A stretch of DNA of 64,000 nt from Pyrenula massariospora (GCA_021030905.1 JAGFMI010000008.1:930001-994000); one strand, 5' to 3'. Numbered from the stretch's first letter, positions 45,063-56,520 are shown. A program made the numbers and translations. Notes: a model not told the origin generated them from the letters alone.

Positions 45063-45502
45063 AGACGGCGGGGACGGGCTGCCGACGATGAGGGGGATGC
45101 TTGATGGTAAGTAAGAAAAGGAATTGATGGGAGAACATTGACCGAATAGCGCACTCTATATTTCTATTTCTTCGAGATATAGCCCTCTACTAATTCTGTA
45201 TTTCGATACTGTGTCTTCAATTTTGTATTACATAGATTGTGTTAGTAAGATTGAGAAGAATTTAGACGAAAAATTCTCTCCGAAAGAATGTTTTCCAGTA
45301 GATTGTAAAAGATGCTATGGCTTTTTATACATGATATCAGTCCACTGTCCATTCATTTTAGGAAATCTCAACTTTTTTTCTTTCAAACTAATAGAAACAT
45401 TCCGCCTTTCGGAATAATACAAAATTTCGCCTCACCGTTCATTTGATCTACTACGTGATCTGTTTCTAGAAGCCATTACGACGAATTGCGAGCCCCTGTT
45501 CT

Positions 45503-45509
45503 AAAAAAA
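45503..45509 (-). terminator. RNA polymerase III T-run after tRNA-Leu
   Basis: Seven A residues on the plus strand read as TTTTTTT on the transcribed strand, eight bases beyond the tRNA 3' end. This is the standard Pol III stop signal. Confidence 0.75.
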
Positions 45510-45517
45510 TTAAATCT

Positions 45518-45618
45518 TGCAGAAGACGTGGTTCGAACACGCGACCCCTTTCGGAGAGCAGAGAATTTGCAATATTGGGCTTAAGTCTGCCGCCTTAGAC
45601 CACTCGGCCACTTCTGCA
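45518..45618 (-). tRNA. tRNA-Leu (anticodon UAA) with a short intron
   Basis: On the minus strand the gene opens with TGCAGAA and closes with TTCTGCA, a perfect 7-base acceptor stem. The D arm (GGCCGAGTGGTCTAAGGC) contains the A box and the T arm (GTTCGAACC) the B box. The anticodon stem GCAGA pairs with TCTGC; the loop gives CTTAAG, so the anticodon is TAA, which reads UUA codons. About 16 bases (CCCAATATTGCAAATT) after the base 3' to the anticodon form a canonical-position intron. The variable arm CTCCGAAAGGGG is long, as expected for a class II tRNA. Confidence 0.92.
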
Positions 45619-46158
45619 ATGTGAAATTACATCTGTCTCCAAATATTTACGTATATATACTTTTTAAAATATGCGTCGTCGCCACGACCGACATGAAAAT
45701 GAAACTATCTAATAGAAGTCATAGCGCATCCAGATGTTGATCGGACAAGTGCGCCTAGTCAACAATCGAACGCGCTACGATTTCTACCATTTGGCTTCGA
45801 TTATTTGTAAATTTTGCCGTACATTCTCGCCATCTCACCCGCCAAGAGCATAGGAGCTTGTCTCGAGCTTCGGGCCACATCTGAAACACCCGAAGTCTCG
45901 TTCCTACTTAGCCTCACACACCTCCTGAACGATAAGCCAATCAAGCAATACACCTTGCCAAGAAACCATTGTTGGCGCCGGCGGAGAGGCCGATCTCCCT
46001 GCAGGGATAATGCCTTCAATGCGGCGAGGATTGAACGTTAAAACATCAAGGATGGAGGCAAGGCTGCATTATACTTGGACGTCAAGTCCTCCACTTGGGT
46101 TTTCCAACCCGACAATAATGGAGCTGGTGGATAGTTTATAACCTGTCTTTAACCTGAT

Positions 46159-47406
46159 ATGGCAGAAACACCCCGACAAAATGCAGACGAGGGACCATTT
46201 AGTGATCTCGAAGTAGTCGGTGTTGAACATCTCCGTTCCGAGAACTTGCATGTCAATTCTAAGCTTGCGCCCGATCTCGCCGAAAGAGATGGCCTTCATC
46301 CATATCATCCTCAAATTGGCAATCGAACCGACGGCAATGGACTTATTGTCGTCAATGAAAAGAACTTCCAACACTCCGCCATAGCCCCAGAATTGGATCC
46401 GAAAAATGAACGAGCCACTTCGAGATGGACGTCCCTCAAGCGTCAAAAGGCTATTCGTTTGATAGTACTTATCATCGTCATCGCTATTATTGGTGGCATT
46501 GTCGGCGGCGTCGTTGGCTCGCGTAAAGGGTCTAGTAATAATCAGTCTCCAAGTTCCAGCTCGAACCCAAGCACAGCATCGTCCGTCATCGGCGCAACCC
46601 CAACCGCATCCGCAGCAGACCTCCCAATCTCCGCCGGAACCTACCAACTATCAGTAAATCGAACCGTCCTGAATGACACGTGTTTTGACCAGCAAGAATA
46701 CCCTGCCGTATGGGCGTGCCTGAACGTCTCTTCGTGGAACATCACCTTCCCGAACCAATCGCACATTGTTTTTCCCGATCAACCGAACAGCAACCTGAAA
46801 TACGGGCCCCAGCTGCCTACCTTCGACGAGCTTAATTTTCCTCTGACATCAGTCCCTGACGAAGAAGATCCACAGAAGGGTGCGGCGAGATCCTTCACGG
46901 CTCTCTTCGATAAACTCATTATACGTGAGTCTTTCAATATTTTCCCCTACACACCCCCAACCCTCGTTCTTCCCTTCCTACAACCGAGTCTCAATCTCCC
47001 CACAATCTGACAACAAACCCTTCCCCCACGAACAGTCCACGAGACCGACTTCTCAGATCCCGGCACAATCTCCACCAATCAAACTCTCTCCCCTGGCGAC
47101 AAACCCTACCTCTGCCGATGGAACCGCACCACCGCCGAATTCTTCGCCTACGTCTCCGACCCGGGCTATCATAGCCCATTAACCTTCCCATCAGGTCCTG
47201 GATCGATCCCACTTTTTCCCGGCACGGCGAAGATGGTCGAGCGGCGCCACGACGGGGCGGGGGGAGCGGTCCAGCCGTACTGTCAACATGTGCAGGTCCT
47301 GGATGACGGGAGCGTAAGGGAGATAATGGCGAGCGATGGGACGCCGCAGAATGTCACGATCCAGAACTTGTTGGGGGATTGTGGATGTGAGTGGAGGAAA
47401 GGGTGA
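46159..47406 (+). CDS. Single-pass membrane glycoprotein, DUF7820-like
   Basis: Two exons, 46159-46924 and 47036-47406, with a 111-base intron (GTGAGT...GAACAG), give 378 residues. The first ~93 residues are polar and cytosolic. A single membrane segment, LIVLIIVIAIIGGIVGGVVG, follows a basic stretch (SLKRQKAIR), so the topology should be type II with the C-terminus outside. A Ser-rich stalk (about residues 125-150) leads to an outside domain with several N-glycosylation sites. It also has spaced cysteines (NDTC, WACLNV, YLCRWN, PYCQHV, GDCGCEW). YGPQLPTFDELNFPLTSVPD is the kind of phrase seen in fungal DUF7820 proteins. It is a cell-surface or wall-linked protein of unknown function. It converges on the gene at 47613-48984. 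Confidence 0.8.
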
Positions 47407-47612
47407 TGGGAAAGATGGGGATGGGGCGTTGGTAGATCATATTTCTGAAAGGGTGGGGAATTGCAGATTGGGTAGATTCTCCTGTAAGTATCCTGTATGC
47501 CATACCATGTACGATAGAGAATAAATTACTTTATAAAGACACACTTGTCATTTACTCACACCATCTCCAAGAGCTGAGCGCGACATGAAAGGACACACTG
47601 TCCCGATAGATG

Positions 47613-48984
47613 TCAACGTAAGGCCATGCCGCTCACGATCCAGCTCAAGAACTGAACCAATGCAAAATACCCGCCCACTTGAGCAAACACACCCTATACC
47701 ACGTCAGCGGCGCGAACTTGTACTCAGAATGTCTGCCATCTCCACTTACCGTCGGAGAAGCCGCCTTCTCCCTCATCATAACCGTTCTCGTCACACTAGC
47801 CAGCCGCACAATAACAGTAGTATAGCACCACCCAATGAAACCAGGCCCACTTACGTCGCAGACGTCATTGAGGGCGGGCACAGACATCGTTTGCGAGTCT
47901 GTACTTACGTCAGTCACGCGTGTCTCCATGGGCACTTGCTAGCGCCAAGAATGATACGACTTACTGTAATAGTAGTAAGGGTCTGCGTCCCAGCCCACGC
48001 GATATTCGGGGCTTATGACAATCGCTGTCTGGCTCAAGGTGGGGATTTGGATGATCGAGCCCATGCTTTTGGTGAATGCGTCCATCATGGATAGCTTTTT
48101 GTCGAATGCCATGAGCATAAGGGTCGGGCCGGGAAGTTCCCAATTTTTGGGAAATCGCGAAGAATTGACTGAAAGAAACAGAGTTGTTAGTGAATAAGCA
48201 GTTAACAAGAGGGAGAGCAAGTGAAGGGGGCTCCTAGCCTCACAGTTGTCAAAGATCTGAAGAATGAGGCTCGCGTTCGTGGTATTCATACGTATAATAT
48301 CCAAAGGCATAAACTCTATGAAGGCGACACCCCTTAGAGGGGGATGCAATACCTCAGAAAACATGTCTGAGCAGTTGCAGTAATGGTGGGCTAGAATTTC
48401 ATCTTCTGATTGTGATGTGCAGTCCGGTACAAATGTGTCAAAGCCAGCGATACCGTCGGAGACAAATCCTTTGGGACGCGGGTGGTCCAACAGGGTCGCA
48501 AAATCTATACGATAATCGAAAGAGATCCATGCAAGGGCAGGAGGCTCTATCGAATTCATGTTTTGTAACTCTTGCCGGAGTGTTTCTGCGTTCAGACTTG
48601 GATACCACACCAAAGGGTACAAGACCGTGCACATGGTCATGGTGAATAGACATGTCAGGATCGTGTTCGCAAGACTATGGTTCAATGGTTCATGTCTTCG
48701 CCCTTGATATATCATCATTAGCATGCGCCAATGGTCTCTAGGGTGGCCAGCTTACGGAGAGTATATCCACGAATCGTAAGAAATCCAATCATAAGGAAGA
48801 GCAGAGCGGTGTCGAAGGTTAAGGATAGCCACCAGAATACTTCGTTATGGATGACGACAGCCAAGATGCCTTCCAGTAGAAATAGAATAAAGCAAACCAA
48901 AGCTACAAGGGCGCATTGGTCCATCCCATGATTTGGCGCGCCCTTGAGCGTAAGCAAATTCACATACTTTGAAGGCTTCTCCAT
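47613..48984 (-). CDS. Multi-pass membrane protein, unknown family
   Basis: Leftward exons are 48984-48756, 48702-48244, 48168-47965, 47898-47750 and 47693-47613; introns of 53, 75, 66 and 56 bases. The sum is 373 residues and every join keeps frame. Membrane segments are LVALVCFILFLLEGILAVVI, WWLSLTFDTALLFLMIGFLT and ILTCLFTMTMCTVLYPLVW. A further weak segment (GFIGWCYTTVIVRLA) and a final GGYFALVQFLSWIVSG complete the set. Between segments 3 and 4 is a ~150-residue outside loop with a Cys cluster (HHYCNCSDM) and glycosylation sites (NTTNAS, FNSS). I do not recognise the family. The 75-base second intron has no stop in frame and would, if kept, add a hydrophobic stretch. The start is the first ATG in the frame; the upstream part is open without ATG. 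Confidence 0.75.
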
Positions 48985-50341
48985 ATCTCGAAGAGATTCC
49001 GTCAAGATCTTTGGTGCACAACGACCACACCACTTTCAAGCACTTAGGTTTCGAAGAAATATTTGAAAACAATGTTAGCCTTCAGGGCCAACCTCCATTA
49101 TGAGATTGTAAGCGACCGCTCGAATCAACTCGAGTACAACTGACACCCTCACTTTGCGGCATCATTTTAATGTGTCTCAGCTAGCTCGCCGCCAAGCAGT
49201 CGTGGTCTAGATGTGAATGAGTGAAGCTGATGGGGCGGATAAGGCTGTCGGGCATCCTTCACCAAGCTACGCTGAGACCCCATTTCTTGAAATGTGGGAT
49301 CTGACCACCTCGTTGGGAAGGGGGGACAGAGGCCCGGAGTTGCGGTTGCCATAGAAGCATCTACCCAATATTGTGCATGCGTGTGCATGAAGTCTAGACC
49401 TGCGAGAAAAGGAACAAGATTCCAAGGAAGGGGGTTACCACGGTGGGAAAAAACGGGTTCACCTGGCTAAGCGCTCATGACTTGAAGTGTGGTTGATCCA
49501 TCAGATTTCTCGTCCCAGGTACTGTATGCGTTAGGCTCGCTAGATAATTGAAACTGTTAAAGATTCCATGTTAAACGGCTTGAATAGCGTCTTATTCGAA
49601 CTAAGAGTTGAATGAAGTCGCCGTGAAAAGCCAAAAATTATTAGCTCTTAGAGACTGTACCACCTCACTTCAACCTTCTTTGATGTACGTACGTCATAGC
49701 AAGCAAGGTCCAGCTTAGGCTGCAAGAGTTGCCCTTGAACCGAGATGGAAAAGCAGTCTAGGGGATGAAATAGGAAACTAGGACAAGATCCCAGACCTTT
49801 TACTACTTTTGGAATGGGGTCCTTGTTGCCACATGGCAGCGAGGACCACGTTGTCGGGTTTCCTTGCCTTTCCTTCTCGATCACCGACCTGCGAAGGTCC
49901 CGGGGGTTGCGTCACTAGTGACAGATCTATCAGTATCTCGACAAACCGTTTGTTCCCACCCCCATACTTCCACTGCAGTCATATCATCTCGCCTATCGGT
50001 CGTAAGGCAAAGGCGGGCGAGAAGCAGAGGTCGACAAACCAATAGATGTTCAAGTTGGTGTTGGTCAGCGAGGCTGCAAGGCATCCCCGCTCTTTGTGCG
50101 ACTCTGCGACGCGGCGTTTTCCGCCGCGATTCTCTTCCCAAGACGCTGTTGAGGGAGCCAGCAACACCAATGCGAACCAATCATTCTGAATTCGCCAGCC
50201 GATGAGCCTTACCAGCCAGCTGCTCTCATGATCTACAGGAAGCTCGCCTTATTTCTCTATCCTATTCGGTGTCCAGCTAATATATCTCCACTACCTCAAG
50301 CGTTTGGCAATGACAGCCACGAAAGCCATAGATGATGCAAC
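48985..50341. other. Intergenic, no supported gene
   Basis: About 1.4 kb with only short frames. It contains the promoter of the leftward membrane protein gene ending at 48984. No repeat or RNA gene is recognised. Confidence 0.45.
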
Positions 50342-50875
50342 CTACAATCTGCTTGTCCATGACAAGGAGTACTCCAATGCCTTGGATGGAGTGTAGGAGT
50401 ACCTCGCTCCAGGGATAAGAAAAACCATTGTCCCAACGGCCTTGCTTGGTCCAGGTGCTACAATCCTGAAGAGCAAGCGTTTCGAACACTTTTGACATGC
50501 AATGACACCAATCATGCCAAACTTCTTATGATAAAGCATATCACCATGATTTGTAGCTTGAAAAAAGTTGGAATTCACGTTGAGTAAATCGGCGAGTTGA
50601 AATGCAGCTGTTTGAATGAACGCCATAAGATTGAGCAATTCAGATCCATCGCGAACCGTCATTGTTTGCGGTACCTTGGATCCGAAAATTTGGTAGCTTG
50701 TTCCCCCCGGGAGATTTTGAGTAGATATGGCAATATATAAGGCTTTTGTAGCTTTAAAAGTCGACATGAGCCGTAGCAATCTGGCTCTTGAATCTGTAAT
50801 GGCTTGCTCCTTGCCCAAGACATTGCCAAGAATATGTTCGACCCTTATATCATATTGGCGACCGTAGACACGCAT
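50342..50875 (-). CDS. Hypothetical protein, single-exon frame
   Basis: An open frame of 177 residues starts at a genuine ATG (50873-50875) and runs without introns. It shows no signal peptide or membrane helix. The sequence is mixed alpha-helical looking, with LLNLMAFIQTAAFQLADLLN and a CQKC pair. Length and residue mix are compatible with a small gene, a relic of a larger one, or chance. I recognise no family. It stands alone between two intergenic regions. Confidence 0.35.
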   Translation of the reverse strand: MRVYGRQYDIRVEHILGNVLGKEQAITDSRARLLRLMSTFKATKALYIAISTQNLPGGTSYQIFGSKVPQTMTVRDGSELLNLMAFIQTAAFQLADLLNVNSNFFQATNHGDMLYHKKFGMIGVIACQKCSKRLLFRIVAPGPSKAVGTMVFLIPGARYSYTPSKALEYSLSWTSRL

Positions 50876-51313
50876 TACCGTTGATGTACACCGTTACTTA
50901 ACATAAAGTCATTCACGATTAGAAAAGCCTGGAATGAAAACATTTCCAAAAAGGTTCTGACACGTCAGAGAATATATGGTCGTCGGGCCTTGTCGGTGCC
51001 TCAGCATTTGCTTTGCCAAATTGTGGGATCCCAAGTTACTGCACTGTGCCACTAAATCTACTCGCTACCAACGTTGATCAAGGATGGTCAAGATTCGCGA
51101 GGAACATGGGTCCAAAGTAATTTTCGCCCTGTGCCAACTAGAAAAGGTTCATAAGATTTATTTCTATATGCTTCATACGCGGAATCTGTATCTGGGGGAT
51201 TGCCCATATATAAGATGGACACCGAAACCTTAGACGCCACAACCGCTTCTCATACCAACACCAATCGTCATGCAAATTGACGTGCGACCAAGTATAGACC
51301 AGAACAAGGTAAG
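50876..51313. other. Intergenic, nothing recognised
   Basis: About 440 bases between the hypothetical frame and the stop of the Ser-rich membrane protein. Nothing stands out. Confidence 0.45.
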
Positions 51314-52469
51314 TTATTCCAGTTCACTCCTTCCCGTAATGCTCTCCTTCAACAATGTCAAGCCCGTTGAAGCCGATGAGACCGTCATCGTCGTGGTACG
51401 ATGACCCTGCGGCTTGATCGGGTCTGCTCTTTGCTGCTCATCAGTGATGCAGTTGGGCTTCACCCTTATCATCGTTGTACCTTCCATCTCTTGTGGCTTG
51501 CTCTCTATCCCAGTCTTGAGAAGAGCCGCTTCCCTCTTTGTTCTCTGATTAACATATCTCGTCACTATGAACGCGATATAGGTAAAGAAGGCGAGGAGGG
51601 GGATGCCAAAACCAATGCTCAAGCCCAGAGTAAGCTTTTGAGACTTGTTATGATCGGTGGAATTCGATTGAGGAGGGGGGGTGCTGGAATTGTTTGTGGG
51701 AGTACTTGTACTATCGCCGGCTGTGGTGACGAACGCGCTGGTGCTGACATTAGCTATAGGTGAAGGAATACTTGATTGTGTTGTTGCTGGGGAGGTCGAC
51801 ACCACGGTTTTTGCAATCGCTGTCATGGAGGCTGCTAGCTGTGAGGACGACGAATCAGATGAAATCAGTGCACTGCTCTCTGATGATGTACTCAGTGCGC
51901 TAATTTCTGACGATGGACTTGATGCACTGCTCTCGGACGATGTAGCCGATATACTACTCTCTGACGATGTAGTCGGTGCACTACTCTCTGATGATGGCAC
52001 CTGCAGTGGCTGGATCATGAAATAGCCAGAAGTGAACGATGAAGGTCTGCCATTTTCACTCGGTGCCGGAGAATCTAGTCGAAAGTAGAACTGCTGGGAT
52101 ATCGTGACACTGAGATTGTAGGTCTGAACTTTCCAGTCGAGTTGTCCTTGTTCGCGATCTTGAGATTTCTTAGCTTTGATGAGCGAATTTTAGCAAATGA
52201 CAGTATAACGAAGGGACGGTAGACAGACTCAGAATTGTGACATTTCCAGGAGTCCCTATCTCCGGATTCGTCAGATTTTGCTGCCAGATTGTGATCGTAT
52301 AATTGTCGAAGCTCGTGTTCCATTTCAAAGTCTGCGTATCGCCGACAGTCCATCGCACATCTCCAGTAGCCGGCGGACTGAGAAAGCCTTGTGACGCGGC
52401 ACAGGACCAACCAAAGAAGAAGCTAAGTGTCGCAAGTATGAGTGCGAGAGATGTGAATGATTCCGTCAT
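51314..52469 (-). CDS. Type I membrane protein with Ser-rich outside stalk
   Basis: Two exons, 52469-52229 and 52158-51314, joined over a 70-base intron with donor GTCTGT, encode 361 residues. A signal peptide (MTESFTSLALILATLSFFFG, cleavage after CAA) is followed by a compact ~110-residue domain. That domain contains VGDTQTLKWNTSFDNYTITI and SVTISQQFYFRLDSP, a beta-sandwich-like pattern seen in fungal surface proteins of the Wsc/Mid2-like type. A Ser/Thr-rich region of about 110 residues follows, with repeated SSESSA blocks likely to be O-mannosylated. One helix (LGLSIGFGIPLLAFFTYIAF) comes next, then a basic cytosolic tail (RYVNQRTKREAALLKTG). The likely place is the plasma membrane, possibly as a wall-stress sensor. 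The function is inferred from architecture only. Confidence 0.82.
51850..52010 (-). repeat. Imperfect Ser-rich coding repeats (SSESSA blocks)
   Basis: Within the membrane protein above, about seven imperfect 10-residue (30-base) blocks occur, of the form TSSESSA or SSEISAL. They code for the stalk. On the plus strand they appear as ACTGCTCTCNGATGATGT-like periodic sequence, which also creates an antisense frame. Confidence 0.6.
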
Positions 52470-54159
52470 TATATAGTGAGATCATGTTCTGGAGGAGGGT
52501 AGAGCTACGAGAAGATTTGTCGATAGGTCGAATAATTAAGGTGATCGAGAAGTAGACACAATTGGAATGCAACTTGGTAACGGAGGCGATCAGGAGTAGT
52601 CAAGGTCATACAAGAGGGGTGAACAGTACATCACGCAACGAGCACTGGTATGACAAGAATGATAGCGGAACCCACTTCGACCGTGAATGGTCAAGTGATA
52701 GTGAGATATCGTGTCACGTGATGCTGAAATTGCAGATCTCGCTCGTCCAAGCAGAAACTTTGCTTCGTGCTATGGTCTCGGTGGGTACAAAGCCGTCATT
52801 CGATCCAGAGTATATATATGCGCACACAAACATGTCAGACAGACAACACTCGGCAGATTATCAGACAAACTTACAGGGGGGGAGATATCACGAGTTTTCG
52901 GCGGCAAGAATTGACAAAGCACTCTGACATAGTCGCTGTCACCTCTTACATTAAATATCCTGGTGAATAAACTCAAGCGGGGCGCGAAGCGCTACACAGG
53001 TCCACGTCCTCTTTTGTTCCCGTAACGATGAATCCGATTAGGTATGCTTGTTGCCTTCCACGATGGTCGTTTGTAAGAACCAGTGCCTTACTTTACAGCA
53101 TCTTCGTGTGCGCCCGTTCAGCCCTGTCAAGTCTATTTCGGGCCACATGTGTGACGGACCGCAGATATGAGAACGCACCTCCGCCTTTCAGGAAGTTTTT
53201 GTTCAAGTAGAAACGCTGTGGCAGAATTGGTGCGATTGCGATTGAGGGCACGTTGCATAAGACTTTGGTAAGGTCTGAGATGTTATTGAGTGGGTCGGGC
53301 CGCGACAATTGTCCATACAATCTGCTCTTCAGTTTCCTACTATCTTCTACACCTTGGTCTTAATTCTTTTATGGAGAAGAGAAAGAGCATAGCGAAAGTC
53401 TGGATACCGTGAAATACAGAAGGCCGGATGAAGGCTCGGAAGCGCTCTAGTTCTAAAATTCTTACTGGCGGATCCCTGAGTGGGTCGGCCTCCCTTCCGC
53501 CATTTTGTTTTTCCAATCACCACGTTCTACACTCAAAGAATCCGCTGATGGCGCCGCACAATTGATCCCCCAAAAGCTGTGCCGCAGGAGTTGCCTGGGT
53601 GTACGGCAGAGATGTGTCCTGTACTCAATGTTTGCACGGACCCTGTAGCGGCGTCTTCTTGGGCACGCGCATCGCCGCCAGCTGGCAGCTTCCGGGCCTT
53701 GATGGACGTCTGCTCAGAGCCATCGTTTTTTCTCTAACGTGTCCTTACAAATATCGCTCCTTTATTTCTTGTTCATCTACCTTCCTCTATGATTTGAAGT
53801 TTCCTGCGCACTTACTACCGGGTTTGGATTGTTGATCGATCGTCTTCCGCCCCTTCCGTCCACATCCAGAATCCTATCGCGGGTTGCGCCATTCGTGCAC
53901 GAAGCTCTGAACACCTTTTCAAGTCTGTATTTGACCATAATTTAATTGATGAAACAAGAAGGATCTCGAAATTAACAAAGATTGTTCGCTTCTTTCTACG
54001 TCTTCGAAGCGGAACAGAATCACGTATCTGGAGAAAATCCTCAGGTATTTGCAAACTTCGGATACCTATTTTTAGGCTACCGCAGTGCACCTCCTTTCAA
54101 AATTTTAGGACAAGCATGACCTGATATACCGTCAGCTGGTTGGATTCATCAAGGGTTGA
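52470..54159. other. Intergenic, no supported gene
   Basis: About 1.7 kb between divergent genes (the Ser-rich membrane protein leftwards, GT25 rightwards). Only short frames without features. Confidence 0.5.
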
Positions 54160-55527
54160 ATGCGGCAATCCACAGCGCTTCGCCTATGCTATTATTGTGG
54201 AAGCATGCTCAGCCTTGCTGTCCGAACGATCCCAAACTCCTACTCATTTGCGCTGCCATTAGCCATCTTCATCTTGTTCGGCACGTACCTGAGTTTTCAC
54301 ATAGTTTATCGTCCACCTCAGTTGCTTAACTTAAAGTCTGAATCTACAATACAACGTTCAACAATTTACAATGCTACGCTCGGAGTATGCTCACCAGCTC
54401 TACCCGAATATAATTTGCTGACAGCGCTAGTTTGAGAATATCCTCGCTATTAATTTGCCGACAAGAACAGATCACCGAGACGCCTTGCTCCTTTCTAGCA
54501 TTGTGAGCGATATGAAATTTGACTGGATTGATGGGGTTAAATCCGATAGCAACTTAGAAGAGTCACTGCCCTATCCAATGGAGACGCCGAGAATAGGCGC
54601 TGGAAATGTCGGGAGCTGGAGAGCCCACCTCAATGCACTTCACCAGTCTGCTAAAAGCGCAAAGCTCGATTAGATCCATGCTGACAACCTTCCCATAGGA
54701 TCATTGCCCAAAACTTAACAACCGCACTCATAATCGAAGATGACGTCGACTGGGATGTCCGCATCAAAGACCAGCTTTCTGACTACGCATTGACAGTTCA
54801 AGCTCTCATGCAACCTCTTTCTGAGACGAAAAACAAGTATGCCAACAGCACTTTTCCCTCCGTTGCAGAAGAATTCTATGAGATGCCAGATCCTCTAAGC
54901 TTTCACGACCTCCCAGCAACGGAGCTACCCAAGCGATCCCCATACGGCGACTCATGGGACATTCTCTGGCTCGGCCACTGCGGAACAGTCCGCCCCAACA
55001 CAAACCGCTCCGATACTTGGCAAAAGTCCCAAACCGTTCCTCAAGGTGCAGTATTCCACTACGAAGACACCACCGTCCCATTCCCATCCTATTTCCCCCA
55101 CTGGAGCGATCGCTGGAACCACGAACTCGACGACTACCCAGACGCCTATCCCCCGCACACCCGAATCACACAGCACGCCATGACCACAACCTGCAGCCTC
55201 GCATACGCCGTCACCCAGCGCGCCGCCCGCAACCTCCTCTTCTCGTTCGGCGTGCAAGCTTTCACCGACCCCTTCGACATGATGCTCCGACAAGCCTGCG
55301 AAGGCGACAACGGCCGCAGCAAGTTGGTCTGTCTAACAGTCCAGCCACAGCTGTTCAACCACCATCGGCCCCGGGGGAAGAGGAGGTTTGAAAGTGATAT
55401 TACGGATCATGGGGAGGGTGTGCGCGAGGGGCCGGAGACAGAGTATATTCGTTTGAGCACGAGGATGAATCTTGAGAAACTGTTGGAGGGGGAGGAGGCG
55501 GATTTGGATCAGTGGCCTGATCAGTAG
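54160..55527 (+). CDS. Glycosyltransferase family 25 (LPS glycosyltransferase-like)
   Basis: Three exons, 54160-54384, 54431-54645 and 54699-55527, with introns of 46 and 53 bases, encode 422 residues. A signal-anchor helix (FALPLAIFILFGTYLSFHIV, about residues 29-48) predicts a type II Golgi protein. The catalytic domain opens with ENILAINLPTRTDHRDALLL, the usual GT25 start. It continues with GAGNVGSWRAHLNALHQIIA, and the metal-binding ALIIEDDVDWD contains the DxD-like EDDVD. Later come DILWLGHCG and TTTCSLAYAVTQRAARNLL, then a C-terminal acceptor-side region. Family members transfer galactose or glucose to a glycan or hydroxylysine acceptor; the acceptor here is unknown. Intron 2 uses donor GTCTGC and is supported by conserved sequence on both sides. 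The start ATG may be one of two in the first exon. Confidence 0.88.
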
Positions 55528-55675
55528 CTACTGTCTGTTTTGAGGGACGGCATCGCTGTCCGTCTTGATACCCACGTTACAGCAACCGTCAAGCCATCCT
55601 GAAGGGAAGATTAAATTACCGTATCAGCAATACTCCTTATTTTCAATCTGGTACAGTTACTCGCAGCATCACCCC

Positions 55676-55759
55676 AGATCCCCCTCTTCTTTCCCTAGAT
55701 CCCCCTCTTCTTTCCCTAGATCCCCCTCTTCTTTCCCTAGATCCCCCTCTTCTTTCCCT
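55676..55759. repeat. Tandem repeat, four exact 21-base units
   Basis: The unit AGATCCCCCTCTTCTTTCCC plus T repeats four times without change, at 55676, 55697, 55718 and 55739. A 21-base period keeps frame (7 codons, RSPSSFP in one frame), but no gene supports translation. Confidence 0.95.
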
Positions 55760-56520
55760 CTCTATCATCACCCTCCAAATCACTCAATCTTCTACCCCCC
55801 TCAACCACCCTAATCTCCTTCCATCCCCTACACAAACTCCCCGATGATCCCAACCACAACACCCAACTCACCCTTCCTAGTCCTTCCCTTCCCCTCCTCC
55901 ATTGAGCCAACCCCTTCCCCTACCCCTGCCCCTCCATCCTTGTCTACACATCCTATCCCCCGCTTGCCACATCGCACAAACCTAACACTAACCGCTCTCC
56001 CTATCACACAACAAACAACCTTCCCAACCCCCAACCCCCCCCCGTCCAACTATTCAGCACCCCATCCTCCCACCAGCCAAGCCCAACCCACCCAGCCCAG
56101 CACCCCTCCGCAAGCACCTCCCTCCCCACCTCCCCCCAATCCACCGAGCATTCCGCACCGCATCCCATCCAACGCGACCTCTCACTTAGCTGCTGCCTAT
56201 CTGCACATTATCCTACCTGGCGATAGACGCGCTCGCGCTATCGGCCGGGCGAGGCGAACGTCCTATCACGATCTACGATCTACGATCTACGATCAGGAAG
56301 GGGATTGGGAGGGTTGGTTTTTGCATGTGTTTTGGATGGGGGCTGAAGTTGGTTGAGGGGGTTTGTTAGTGGGTGAGTGAGGAGGTGGTTGGCTACGGTA
56401 CGGGAGGGAGCAGAGGGTGAGTAGGTTTGACGGTCGGTGGGTGGGTCAGTGGATGATGGATGGTTTGGGTTGGGGAGTCTAAAGGAGATGGTAGGAGCAA
56501 AACTCGGAGGGAGGGTCATG
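55760..56520. repeat. C-rich then G-rich low-complexity tract
   Basis: The plus strand from about 55,640 to 56,160 is strongly C/T- and C/A-rich with almost no G. From about 56,290 to 56,520 it switches to G-rich with several G-runs of three to five. Between them, the 7-base unit CGATCTA occurs three times at 56269-56289, with a partial fourth. Confidence 0.7.

Larger units (their letters stand above)
45063..46158. other. Intergenic containing a tRNA gene
   Basis: About 1.1 kb. Apart from the tRNA-Leu gene and its T-run, only short frames are seen. The plus-strand frame 45814-46041 has no recognisable features. Confidence 0.5.

Noticed and set aside
51681-52025. 114-codon plus-strand frame with repeated LLSDD units
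   Set aside because: It is the reverse reading of the Ser-rich coding repeat in the membrane protein; no independent start context or domain.
55844-56356. 170-codon Pro/Thr-rich plus-strand frame and the RSPSSFP repeat frame before it
   Set aside because: Both arise from pyrimidine-rich low-complexity DNA and the tandem array; there are no signal peptide or splice features.
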